DNA of 64,000 nt from Acheta domesticus (GCA_031308135.1 JAHLJT010003656.1:51747665-51811664), one strand, 5' to 3'; shown: positions 32,330 through 43,345, numbered from the stretch's first letter. Notes: generated by a model not told the origin, from the letters alone. Program-made: numbers and translations.

Positions 32330-32715
32330 CAAATGCTCCTTCCCCTCCGCTCCCGCTCCTCGCCCCCGCCTCCCGCCCGCCGTCGCCGGGGGCGGGCTAT
32401 GGAAATGAGCGCGCGAATCCGCGTGTAGAGCGGCGGCGGCGGCGGTTAAGAGGCAGATTATGGGCGCTTCCTTTCTTCCTTTTGGAATAATTTACAAACT
32501 GTTTAAACGGTGGCGGCGGCGGCGGCGGCGGCGGGGCTCCTATCTCGAAGGAAGCTTCCTTGGGGCAGGCGCCTTCGCCGTCGGGGTGGCGGGGCGGACG
32601 TCCGCCGAGGAAATGGCCCCCGCCCCCGCCGCTCCGCGCTCTTCGATCTTCACGCCGCGCTCCGCGCCGCCTTCCCCAGAGCGAGTTGCGAAGGCGTCGC
32701 GCAAGTCCACTGTCT
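32330..32715. other. GC-rich patch with (GGC)n
   Basis: Includes GGCGGCGGCGGCGGTT at 32432-32447 and (GGC)n at 32510-32533. Compositional open frames only. Confidence 0.5.
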
Positions 32716-32719
32716 TCTT

Positions 32720-33249
32720 GCCGGGAGAGGCGGCTCAGTGATGTCAATCAACTGATGTCGCTGCAGTGCCTCTGACCGGGAGGTCCTAGGCAGGATTTTC
32801 GACAATAGCTTCTCAGCTAGGTCGAATTCAGTCGCTGTCTGGAGGAGAATTCTAGCGGACGGCTGCTCTGATCGGTAGTCTCCGTGGTTTTTCCGATCAA
32901 CTCCAGGCGAATGCTGGGGCGGTACCATAACAAGCGGGCCACGAACCGTGCGCGTTCTTTCCTTCCTCTTCCTTGTCCTATCCCCTCCCCTTACACGCAC
33001 ACATTAACACGCTCTGCCCTACCACACAGACCGGTTGGGAGTTCAGAGGTTAACCCGGCTGGGGGGGTGCCCCGCTGGTGGGAGATACCTGGTTGATGGA
33101 AAAGCTAATCGTCCGCAGGTCGGCGCCGGATCTCGCCATCCACCAGGGAAAGATCACCACCGCCTCCCGATCAAAAACGCACTACACTTACGGGGCCAAT
33201 GACAGTAGTTGACGCTCCCGGAATCACGAACAATCTATCAATCTATCTA
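32720..33249 (+). mobile_element. SINE-B, complete copy with target duplication
   Basis: All blocks from the head (GCCGGGAGAGGCGGCTCAG) to the tail (CACGAACAATCTATCAATCT) are present in order over 530 bp. Flanks TGTCTTCTT (32711-32719) and TGTCTTCTC (33250-33258) are the likely target duplication. This defines both ends of the family better than any other copy here. The B-box region has lost GGTTC, as in the 19130 copy. Confidence 0.85.
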
Positions 33250-33257
33250 TGTCTTCT

Positions 33258-33525
33258 CTTCAAACCTGTTCATTGTTAGTTTTGCCTGCGTCATTTTTGT
33301 TGTTATTATTAGGAATATTTCAACGTAGACTTATTTTTACATTTTTCCTCTTTCCTGATCTATCAGACACACTTCCTTTTGTATGGTGGTTTCTCTATTG
33401 TAGTAATATACTACAATGTTTTGCTAAAGTATGTTCACACCTCCGTAGCCAATTCTGGACCTGCATTATGTTTCTTTTCAACAAACACTGATGACACCTG
33501 AGGGCGACCTGATACGTTTCTGATT
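33258..33525. other. AT-rich DNA bordering the gap
   Basis: No feature recognised before the run of Ns. Confidence 0.5.
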
Positions 33526-34525
33526 NNNNNNNNNNNNNNNNNNNNNNNNNNNNNNNNNNNNNNNNNNNNNNNNNNNNNNNNNNNNNNNNNNNNNNNNNNN
33601 NNNNNNNNNNNNNNNNNNNNNNNNNNNNNNNNNNNNNNNNNNNNNNNNNNNNNNNNNNNNNNNNNNNNNNNNNNNNNNNNNNNNNNNNNNNNNNNNNNNN
33701 NNNNNNNNNNNNNNNNNNNNNNNNNNNNNNNNNNNNNNNNNNNNNNNNNNNNNNNNNNNNNNNNNNNNNNNNNNNNNNNNNNNNNNNNNNNNNNNNNNNN
33801 NNNNNNNNNNNNNNNNNNNNNNNNNNNNNNNNNNNNNNNNNNNNNNNNNNNNNNNNNNNNNNNNNNNNNNNNNNNNNNNNNNNNNNNNNNNNNNNNNNNN
33901 NNNNNNNNNNNNNNNNNNNNNNNNNNNNNNNNNNNNNNNNNNNNNNNNNNNNNNNNNNNNNNNNNNNNNNNNNNNNNNNNNNNNNNNNNNNNNNNNNNNN
34001 NNNNNNNNNNNNNNNNNNNNNNNNNNNNNNNNNNNNNNNNNNNNNNNNNNNNNNNNNNNNNNNNNNNNNNNNNNNNNNNNNNNNNNNNNNNNNNNNNNNN
34101 NNNNNNNNNNNNNNNNNNNNNNNNNNNNNNNNNNNNNNNNNNNNNNNNNNNNNNNNNNNNNNNNNNNNNNNNNNNNNNNNNNNNNNNNNNNNNNNNNNNN
34201 NNNNNNNNNNNNNNNNNNNNNNNNNNNNNNNNNNNNNNNNNNNNNNNNNNNNNNNNNNNNNNNNNNNNNNNNNNNNNNNNNNNNNNNNNNNNNNNNNNNN
34301 NNNNNNNNNNNNNNNNNNNNNNNNNNNNNNNNNNNNNNNNNNNNNNNNNNNNNNNNNNNNNNNNNNNNNNNNNNNNNNNNNNNNNNNNNNNNNNNNNNNN
34401 NNNNNNNNNNNNNNNNNNNNNNNNNNNNNNNNNNNNNNNNNNNNNNNNNNNNNNNNNNNNNNNNNNNNNNNNNNNNNNNNNNNNNNNNNNNNNNNNNNNN
34501 NNNNNNNNNNNNNNNNNNNNNNNNN
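33526..34525. other. Assembly gap, 1000 Ns
   Basis: Exactly 1000 unknown bases, a round number that suggests a placeholder gap of unknown true length. Open frames crossing it are meaningless. Confidence 1.
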
Positions 34526-35226
34526 CGACCGGTCTCATTTATAAGATACCCCAAATTGTTGCACCGTGCATTCCACTCAAAGGTTCCACCAGTCGGTCTC
34601 GTCGAGAAGTCGTGTGCATCAGGCGCTTGTGGGTTTCATCGTGGGTCGCTCGCACGGTCGAGAAGTCGAAGGCAGCGGTCGCATTGATCCGTCACCGCGG
34701 GCGCTCGCGTCGAGAAGTCGTCCCGGGCCGTCACGCGGGGCTGTCGCAATCACAAAGTGGGGGCGACGGTGCAGTGGGGTTGGGGAGGGGGCGGGGCAGC
34801 GATGGCGGCGAGCCTCGCAGGTGGATCTCTTCAAAGCAGCGCCTGTTAGATGGATCACGAACGCGCGGCGCGGCGGGGGCGGGGAGGGGAGGGGGAGCGG
34901 GGGAGAAACGGTCATGAGGAGCTGGATGCGTGCTAGGGGTGGCCAAAGAGGCTTCGTTTAGAATTCGCGTTTTTGCAATCAGTTCAAGCGCTATCAAGCG
35001 CTGTGTCATTCCACTGGACTTAAATTCTGTGTGGCAACGGAGATCTTGTGGCACTCCATCCTTAGATTTAAGGCTATCAGAGGTATCAACTACAATTAGT
35101 AGGCTCATTCGCGAACGAGCCTCCGACCCGAGCAGATCGCAAGAGCAGAGCTCCGTATTGTTTCAGTTCCAAGTGAAAGTTCTACTTAGTAGTGTTCACA
35201 GCGAGTTGTTTTCCTTTGGTCGATGT
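34526..35226. other. GC-rich region with short degenerate repeats
   Basis: GTCGAGAAGTCG recurs at about 34604, 34658 and 34709 (spacing about 50 bp) with CGCTCGC words between, suggesting a degenerate tandem repeat at the gap edge. G-rich at 34760-34915. No coding evidence. Confidence 0.5.
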
Positions 35227-35234
35227 CTTATGAC

Positions 35235-37896
35235 TAGGGCCCGGATAATTATGTAATTACATATTTCCGTATGTTAACTCTATCAAGTCAAAACCACAAT
35301 ATATTTACGTTTCATGTCGATTAGGACTTTTTAGTACATATATTTACATATTTTACCCGAAAGTACAAATATTTACATATTTTTCACAAAAGTACAAATT
35401 TTTTAATATTTCTTAATATTTTCGTTTTTCTGCATTCTTTTTGTATAATTCTTTATTTATCCTACATGGTTTTGATAAGTAATAACCAAGACAATGTAGC
35501 ATTGTCACACAATTTTTCGGCAGCCTCCTCTCGAAATTGGCGCTATTGCATTGCGTAAAAATGTTGATATTGCAGCATGCAGAATCCTACAAAGGGCAAG
35601 GTGTTGCACTCCAAAGCTTCCAGTGTGTAGATTTCAGCGCGAGTAAAGCACAAAACAAAATACTACTCAAAAATAAATTTTGTGTATGAAATGGTACGTC
35701 TAGCAAGCGATAACTCGCGCCCACAACGTATTTTTCAGAGGTCTCTCTTGACCTTAATGCCCTTCGCCAAAAATTACACACACCAACGCAGGTAAAGTAT
35801 CTCTGTGAGGTAAAAATCTAAAGTAAAATCATGATGTGGTCCTACAGCTTTTGGTTAAGAAAAGGACAGAAAATAATTCACGGCGATTGGCTTAAGCCTT
35901 GTGGTAACGCAGACTGGGAATTTGCCATAGGCAAAGTTTGGTTTATCTTTTCAGAGAAGTCAAACAATAGCGTCTTGGGTAAGAACATTATTAAAGGAAA
36001 GCTGAATTTGTGCTAAGAGTCAATTGATTAAATATCAACCAGCATTGTTTTTATTCCCTAATCCGTGAATAGCATTGAACGGTGACAAGTTGAGACAAAG
36101 TTTGAATAAACACCACTAACTTCATGCGATGTGGAACACTTGGTCGGTACAAGGCCTTCGAACAGATAATAAGAAAAATTTCATCCCTATAAAGTACTTG
36201 AGTAAACTCGTGTGCATGCTTGCGGATGAGCCGTTCCGTCTCTCACGGGCAGACTACTTCCCGTGCACTAGTGGAGACAAACGAAGTGTCTTTCGACGCG
36301 TCTCGGCGTCCTAATAGGGAACTGATAATTTGTTTCCAGAAATGGCTATAAAATTCTAAGAAATTTCCAAAAACGTCAAGTCCAGTACAATACCGACGAA
36401 GAGAAATACAGAGAAACGAGGACAACGAAGACGAAGACGACGAAGAAGGAGACGACGTAGAAAAAGGAGACGACGTAGAAGGAGACGACGACGAAGAAGA
36501 CGACGACAAAGAAGGAGACGAAGAAGAAGGAGGAGACGACGACGAAAAAGGAGGAGACGACGACGAAAAAGGAGGAGACGACGACGAAAAAGGAGGAGAC
36601 AACGACGAAAAAGGAGGAGACGACGACGAAAAAGGAGGAGACGACGACGAAAAAGGAGGAGACGACGACGAAAAAGGAGGAGACGACGACGAAAAAGGAG
36701 GAGACGACGACGAAAAAGGAGGAGACGACGACGAAAAAGGAGGAGACGACGACGAAAAAGGAGGAGACGAGGACGAAAAAGGAGGAGACGAGGACGAAAA
36801 AAGGAGGAGACGAGGACGAAAAAGGAGGAGACGAGGACGAAAAAGGAGGAGACGAGGACGAAAAAAGGAGGAGACGACGACGAAAAAGGAGGAGACGACG
36901 ACGAAAAAGGAGGAGACGACGACGAAAAAGGAGGAGACGACGACGAAAAAGGAGGAGACGACGACGAAAAAGGAGGAGACGAGGACGAAAAAGGAGGAGA
37001 CGAGGACGAAAAAGGAGGAGACGAGGACGAAAAAGGAGGAGACGAGGACGAAAAAGGAGGAGACGAGGACGAAAAAAGGAGGAGACGAGGACGAAAAAGG
37101 AGGAGACGAGGACGAAAAAGGAGGAGACGAGGACGAAAAAGGAGGAGACGAGGACGAAAAAGGAGGAGACGAGGACGAAAAAGGAGGAGACGAGGACGAA
37201 AAAGGAGGAGACGAGGACGAAAAAGGAGGAGACGAGGACGAAAAAGGAGGAGACGAGGACGAAAAAGGAGGAGACGAGGACGAAAAAGGAGGAGACGACG
37301 ACGAAAAAAGGAGGGAGACGAGGACGAAAAAGGAGGAGACGAGGACGAAAAAGGAGGAGACGAGGACGAAAAAGGAGGAGACGAGGACGAAAAAGGAGGA
37401 GACGAGGACGAAAAAAGGAGGAGACGAGGACGAAAAAGGAGGAGACGAGGACGAAAAAAGGAGGAGACGAGGACGAAAAAGGAGGAGACGACGACGAAAA
37501 AGGAGGAGACGACGACGAAAAAGGAGGAGACGAGGAAGACGAAAAAAAGACATAGAAAAAAAACAAGTCACACAACCGAAAGTAATTTAAATCGTCGGTG
37601 ACGTCAGATTCAGCTGTTTTCTAAGAATTTGAAAACAAATATTTCTTTTTTAAATTTTTTACGGAGACCATTGTAAATAACAGAATTGTGAGTAGAATTA
37701 TGTTTAATTTTGTTTTTTACGAGTATATTAAGTCTACACAGATCAACATTTAAGCAAAAGTATTTTATTAAAAAGAATTGATATAATAATTAAAGTGTTA
37801 CATATTTTTTACTTTTTAGTACATATTTCTAAACATTTTAATACATATATATGTACATATTTTCCTAATTTTTAGTACATAATTATCCGGGCCCTA
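35235..37896. mobile_element. Non-autonomous hAT element, 2.66 kb
   Basis: The ends TAGGGCCCGGATAATTATG (left) and its inverse (right) are perfect over 20 bp. Flanks CTTATGAC (35227-35234) and CTTCTGAC (37897-37904) are an 8-bp target duplication with one change. Just inside each end are repeated TACATATTT or GTACATATTT words. About 1.1 kb of the interior is a 21-bp minisatellite. Open frames at 35587-36016 show no transposase motifs, so the element appears non-autonomous. Confidence 0.85.
36535..37545. repeat. 21-bp minisatellite inside hAT
   Basis: About 48 units of GGAGGAGAC-GAC/GAG-GAC-GAAAAA. Two unit types (GACGACGAC and GACGAGGAC) occur in blocks, and occasional units have one extra A. 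A looser A/G-rich lead-in covers 36416-36534. The 21-bp period (seven codons) keeps frames open: Gly/Asp/Glu/Lys on the plus strand and Ser/Pro/Phe/Val/Leu on the minus strand. I do not regard either as a gene. Confidence 0.95.
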
Positions 37897-37904
37897 CTTC
37901 TGAC

Positions 37905-40239
37905 ATACCCTCATCAACAGGGCAGGCTATCAGCCAAGCTCTGAATGCAGTCAGTTGCGACAATTATTCATTCAACGGAACAGTGTCTTCATTACACCAC
38001 ATCGCTGCAGACGGCGAAGCCATGGAAGCGACGCCATTGCCAACCGCCACATTAATGAACAAAAACTGTATTTTGATATCGGAAACCGTTTAGGAGTTAT
38101 GGGGGTGGCCCATAGTTGGTGAGACTCCTTGTAGTAAATCACCATCTGGATTGTGCAATGCAATCTCGAAACCTATGCTCTCAAATTCAAATCCCAGTTC
38201 GGAGAATGATTTCGCAGGTGCTAAACACTCCCAAAACGACGTTTTTGGATGAATGCCGCGAATATTTAATAGGTGCTCTTAATTAAGAGATGGGACGTCT
38301 TTGCCCGCGACAATATATGTAATCCAGTTGGAATTGTGAAATTTTTTCTCGGATTTAACTTCAATTTTTATATTACGTAATTGTTATAAAGATATCGAGC
38401 AAGTATGTCCACCACTAGTTTTTCAATTTTGAGGGGGGGACGATATTACACAAGAATTACAAATACACAGTAACACTCGAATGAAACATAGCTTTGCTCG
38501 AAATATTCAAAATACTGAAAAATATAAATATTATGAAAAACTGTATTCTATAAAACGGAAAGATTTATAGTTGAAGAATAGATTTCACTGAAAAATATGG
38601 TTTACATTTTGGTGGTGTAGGTCAGGATCCCAAAACTCAAATCAAATTTTCGATTTCGAAAGGATTTTCTAATAATCGAACATAAATCATAATTGCAAAA
38701 GCATTTTACTAAAATTTAGCTAACAATTAAAAAAGTTTGAGCAGATTATGAATAGATTTTAAAGATGTCGTATTGGCTTTGTGTGAAGTGACATCCACAA
38801 TTTTGTTATCAAAATCAAATTCGGCTCTCAACGATTTAGGTTATGCATTTTCGCCAAAATGTCGACATCAATATATTGATTATTTATTTCCTTTTTATCA
38901 CATTCTCAGCCGTTCTCTATCCGGTGTTTCAGTCAAATGGTAGAGAACGTAGTATTCTGGTCGTTCAATTATCCTGAACATAATCATTCTAACAATGTTT
39001 ATTATTAGTTTGAATGATAGTATTAATGTTTGCTTTTCTGAGACATGGGCTGCATTTAAAGAACACAATAAATTAAAGAAATTGTGGATGTTATTACTAT
39101 TATAAGGTAGTGGCTCCGTTGTTGAAATGATTGATTCATCCATATGCTCAGAAATGCATTCGTGCATTCTCATAAGTGCATTCTCTTCTTGGCATTTACG
39201 TATTTAGGGAACATTTGTAAGAACTTCAATTTCCATGATTTTTACTCGATAAGCAAACGACTTGCGTTCTGAAGGTAGTTTCAAATACCATTCTGGTGTC
39301 AGGGTCGCATGAAAAAATAGTGCCGCTCAATGCACGTTGCATTTGGAAAACGGCTTGAAGGGTAGATTTGTCAGAGAACTGCGATTGACTTCCAAAGAAA
39401 TGGGAGTTGTCATGACATGCTAATTTCTTATAAACAATAATCTCGAAAACGAAAGGCGATAGCGCCGATCGGATTGCGGAATTTTGCATCTCATTCAAAG
39501 GCAGTTTAGAAAAGACAATAAAATAATTTCGCAAAATTTGGAAATTTAAAACAATTTCCAAATGTTGCAGTTCTGAAGAGGAAAGGGTTCCCTTATATTC
39601 CGGAACCGAAAACTGCAAATTAACAATTTTTCAACAACTAACAATTTCATAAACAATTGCGAAACGTGCGCTATACGGCCCTCATATTGTCTTTGTGGTC
39701 CTCATATTGTCTTTGAGGTGAATATTGCAAAATAACAATTTTGACAAGCGATACAAAATTATTATTGAATACCTAGTTTAATTGTTGCAAAAACTTTAAA
39801 TTTCGTAAATACTGACATTTGAACACTATTACTTCGCCAAAACTTCCCACTCCCAATTATTTTTCCGATCCTGAAGCCGCCTTCGCACACTTAATTTTTT
39901 CGTCTCGGATCCGTAATATTCATTCACGTACTTAAGTTGTTTTGCGTTGAAAGAGGGGATATTCAATTGATTTTTTGCAAGGAAATCAGAATTAAAAATT
40001 TACAAATTTCCTTTTCAAATCCACTAATTCTATCGCATGTGCTGAACTTTTTATGTCGTAATGTATGATATTATCTTTATTGATATATTTCTTGTAGACG
40101 ATCGAATGGCTTGCACCACGACGCCATGGAGACTATCCCCGCCCCCCTGTGCCTTCTACGCCAATACTCGCAATCATTCGGATAAACACGCGTATCATAG
40201 AGAACGTTCGTACTAGAGATTATGATTGCGGGAAATCTA
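37905..40239. other. AT-rich intergenic DNA
   Basis: The largest frame (39226-39618, minus, 130 codons) matches no family I know. A 20-bp unit (CCTCATATTGTCTTTGTGGT) is present twice in tandem at 39681-39720. No terminal repeats found. Confidence 0.5.
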
Positions 40240-41375
40240 GCCTATCAGCTTCTGAGTTCATTCATCATTTCAAAAAAAATATCATACAGTAGCAATATGT
40301 TTAGACATTTCACAAGCGTTTGATAGAATCTGGCACCAAGCATTAATATACAAAATTTAAAAAAGCGGTACCCCGTATTATCTAACGGAAATCATAAAGA
40401 AATTCTTAGAAAACAGAACATTCTCAGTAACAGTCGATAATCACCATTCAAATCCCAAAATAATAAACATAAGCTTACCCCAGGGATCCCCTCTCTCGCC
40501 CACTCTTTTTAACATATATGTAGCAGATATTCCGAAGTTGAACTCCATACAAATAGCCCAGTTTGCTGACGACACAGCAATTTACTCATCTGGAACCTCA
40601 CTCACAACAATCAAAAATAGAATCCAAATATATATAAATCTAATTGAAAGCTGGGCAGCAAAGTCAAAAATAAAACTTAACCCATCTAAAAAGGCTAAAA
40701 TATTCACACTTCGACCATATACCTCTCCTGCTCCATTAACATTAAACAATGAAACAATAAACTGGCACCCAGCAAACAAGCCAATAAAATACTTAGGCCT
40801 AAACATCGATACGAAACTAAACTGGAAACATCACCTTGACAATAAAGTAAAACAGCCATTTACCATATGATACAGCACTCGCAATATATAAAACAATACT
40901 TAGACCCCTCCTCCTGTATGCATGCCCAATATGGTTAAATGCAGCTAAGACAAATCTCAACAAACTCCAAATAATCCAAAATCAGTTCCCCGGGACAATT
41001 ACCAACGCACCATGGTTCGTATCTAACTCAGCTCCACAAAGAATTCAATCTCCAACCCATAGCTCAACACATCCTTTACTTATCCACCCAATTCAACTCC
41101 AACTTAATGTAGATTCCAAATTTAACCGGATTCAACCTAGCTAGAAACCCCACCTATTCCACAAGAATCAGAAATAAGTACCCTTTCCATATATTCCTAA
41201 AGCAATTTTCCCAATTGGACCCTGATTAGAGGTGACCATTAGGTTTCCTCAACCGCAAAGCTAGCTGTAAGTTTAATTTTAGATTAGTCAGTAAGTTAAC
41301 AAAACATATGTATAGTGAACTGTAACTGAACTATGTATTGCTATCACAGGTAAAATAAATAAAAAAAACAATTAG
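40240..41375 (+). mobile_element. Jockey LINE, 3' half
   Basis: Translation with small frame breaks gives CLDISQAFDRIWHQAL (RT palm motif A), SLPQGSPLSPTLFNIYVADI (motif B), QFADDTAIYSSG (the F-A-D-D catalytic box), PIKYLGLNIDTKLNWKHHL and TILRPLLLYACPIWLNAA, then LQIIQNQFPGTITNAPWFVS. This is the full Jockey-clade order with no RNase H domain after it. The longest intact frame is 40538-40870. A stop after LIYKI at about 40358 and later frameshifts disable it. It ends with a short untranslated region and AATAAATAAAAAAAAC near 41375. The endonuclease and gag-like ORF are missing. Confidence 0.85.
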
Positions 41376-41399
41376 TAGGCTATGTAAATTTACTAGGCA

Positions 41400-41470
41400 G
41401 AAAATTCAGCCATACACGTCATGTTAGCCATACACGTTCAGCCATATATTCAGCCATATACGTATATGGC
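41400..41470. repeat. Short direct repeats (CAGCCATACACGT)
   Basis: Four degenerate copies of CAGCCATACACGT-like words directly after the Jockey tail. Confidence 0.6.
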
Positions 41471-41514
41471 TAAATTTTTTGTATACCAATTGAAAATTGT
41501 TCTTGATTGTCAGT

Positions 41515-42209
41515 GTATGCTTCCCAATAATAAAAACGTATCCAATTTTTATTAATGACAATCCTTTATTGTTATATCTATATACTGAACACAACGTTTC
41601 GTAACTAGTTTTAGTTACATCTTCAGGCGGCTCTTAAATTACGGGATACAGAAATAAATTTTATTCGCTAATTCAATTAATTTTACATAGTCACTTAATT
41701 AAATTTATAAATTTAAAACACTGAGTTAAAATGCAAAACACAAACAAAAACAAATTAAAATAAACATTATATCTCAATGAGATACTCACCTTAATGAAGA
41801 GAACTGTTGTTCCATTCTTAACTGAAAATCACTCGAGGACACAGTGAACTCACGGGTAGATTCATAATTTAAACTGACCCTAAGGGTGACTAATATAACG
41901 TAGGTACGGCGCATGAATATGAACAATCAGTGTGGCAACTTAACAAATTAACATTTAATCATTACTCTTGGTGTCTCTTAATTTATACAACACATTTTCA
42001 TATGCGTTGGTAAAGACATTCATTTCTACGTTGGTATTAAGGGTGTGATTTAATTTAATTTGAAGGGTTTCAGAAATAAGTCTAGGAAATCTCCTGACCT
42101 CGGTGTCCAAAATAATTGGTTTCTCAAAATCAAATTCATGTGACAAGTTTATTGTGTGTCTCTGTTTATTCTGTGTGAGTTTGAAAGTGATTTTGTACAA
42201 GAAGTGCAA
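41515..42209 (-). mobile_element. Penelope-like element, 3' end and terminal region
   Basis: The minus-strand frame 42209-41955 encodes NKQRHTINLSHEFDFEKP, then RRFPRLISETLQIK and LNTNVEMN. It resembles the C-terminal part of Penelope-like proteins after the GIY-YIG endonuclease core, where an H...E/D-F-D-F segment precedes a P-R-x-I/L-x-E motif. The reverse transcriptase and the GIY-YIG motif are not present because SINE-A begins at 42210. Downstream, 41954-41515 is a non-coding region with a hammerhead-like motif (41592-41626). Hammerhead motifs have been reported in the terminal repeats of Penelope-like elements. Confidence 0.65.
41592..41626 (-). ncRNA. Hammerhead-like hairpin motif
   Basis: On the minus strand: CTGAAGA, T, GTAACTA, AAAC, TAGTTAC, GAAAC. 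The seven-base stem is perfect. CUGANGA and GAAA are the two halves of the hammerhead catalytic core and the hairpin occupies the place of stem II. One U intervenes between the core and stem II, and I could not define stems I and III or a cleavage site. Activity is therefore unproven. Confidence 0.45.
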
Positions 42210-42211
42210 GC

Positions 42212-42425
42212 CGATCCCCGGTGGCCGAGATCGCTAAAGCAGTAATGCCGTAGCGATCTCGGACCGAAGGGTCGCGGGTTCGAGTCCCGCCTCGGGCGTG
42301 GTTGTGTTCGTACTTTCATTCCCATCACCCCCATATCGTTTCATCTCCACAGTTAACATTACGGTAAATCCAATAGTGGTCGCTAGTGACCTTGGTGTTG
42401 ATGCGAAGTTAAACAACAACAAAAA
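42212..42425 (+). mobile_element. SINE-A, full-length copy
   Basis: The 5' head reads CCCCGGTGGCCGAGATCG (A box GGTGGCCGAG), then GACCGAAGGGTCGCGGGTTC and GAGTCCCGCCTCGGGCG (B box GGTTCGAGTCC), resembling a class II tRNA. A short body (CATCACCCCCATATCGTTTC, CACAGTTAACATTACG) follows. The 3' tail AGTGGTCGCTAGTGACC with GATGCGAAGTTAAACAACAA matches the tails of LINEs at 44171 and 56456. Length is about 214 bp. It begins exactly where the Penelope frame stops, so it probably landed in that element. Confidence 0.85.
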
Positions 42426-42464
42426 GGGCACGTTACCAGATAGAAAGTAAAACGGTGCATTTGA

Positions 42465-42910
42465 TTAGGAAAACCGTTCTGCCCTTCATCTCCCTCTTTC
42501 CCCTACCATCTCCGTTTCTCACTGTCTCTCCCTCCCCCCCTCATCCTGTACCAGTCTGTGTGTGTGTGTCTGTCTCTGCTTCTCTCTGTCCCTCTCTTTC
42601 ACACGTAATTGCAGATTCTGCACTTCTCTCGTACCAGCGAAAATGTAATAGAATGTTCGGGAAAAGTTCATTTTAGATTTTAAGGCCCTAGAACGCCTCG
42701 TTTAGGAGTTATTTAACGATGTAGATTCAAAATTCTGCCGAGTGTGTTGCAGGTTGCATTTGACGTGAATATGTAGTGGATATGTAGCGCAGTAGTGGAG
42801 TTACAACAGAATTATCAAACATAAACCTTCTGTGTGAAAAAACACGTGGAAGTGCCAACTTTCATGGAGATCGATCCAACGGTGTCGGAGGTTTGCTCTA
42901 AAATACATTC
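42465..42910 (-). mobile_element. Diverged Helitron-related copy
   Basis: Shares with the Helitron at 15619-16385, in the same orientation, a TC-rich block followed by TCTTTCAC and GCAGATTCTGCAC, a TGTG..GCAGGTTGC block, and near its right end TTTCATGGAGATCGATCCAA then CGGTGTCGGAGG (compare TTTCATCAAAATCTGTCAAG and CGTTTCGGAGG). The 3' hairpin is reduced to TTAG...TTCTGCCC near 42465. Identity as the same family is moderately supported. Confidence 0.5.
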
Positions 42911-42979
42911 CAACGTGCTATATAGATTATCGGTAAACGCCAGTTGTAGGGTGGTAATGGAAGAATAGGGCGATGATGG

Positions 42980-43320
42980 ATGTTTGAGCTGCGGCCAGAT
43001 GAGAGGCAGGGAAGCGTGCAGAGCCTCGAGCAAAAGCCCTGCGCCCTCAGATGAGCGTGCACCGGGCGCCGTGCGAAGGCCATCGCCGTGGCGGCGAGGG
43101 GGGCGTTGGCGGCGCGCGTGCCCCGCCGCCCGCGCACGACCAGCGCTGCGCCGCCGCCGCCGCCGCCGCCGCGGGCGGATTTCCATTTAAATTGCGCGCG
43201 AGGCTTTGCGCCTTTGCCGGGGCCGCCGCCGCCGCCGGTCGCGCCGCGGCGTGCCAGTCGCGCTGCAGGTGGGGCGCCCCTGGCCAACACTTTCATTGAT
43301 ATGGCGCGAACCAGGGAAGT
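42980..43320. other. GC-rich island
   Basis: CpG-rich island with (GCC)n at 43149-43172 and 43218-43236. Frames of 60-130 codons on both strands are compositional. Confidence 0.5.
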
Positions 43321-43345
43321 TCGGTGATGGGAAGGAGTCGGAGAA

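Noticed and set aside
33435..34554. Two open frames of 358 and 367 codons on the minus strand
   Set aside because: They consist almost entirely of the 1000-N assembly gap.
36243..37575. Open frames of 442 and 399 codons on the minus strand
   Set aside because: They are translations of the 21-bp minisatellite (Ser/Pro/Phe/Val/Leu polymer); unit length divisible by three keeps frames open.
39226..39618. 130-codon minus-strand gene
   Set aside because: No recognisable motif, no splice or promoter context, and length is compatible with chance in this composition.
42222..42294. Functional tRNA gene
   Set aside because: The head has A and B boxes but acceptor and anticodon stems do not pair, it has a SINE body and LINE-like tail, and a second degenerate copy lies at 605-745.
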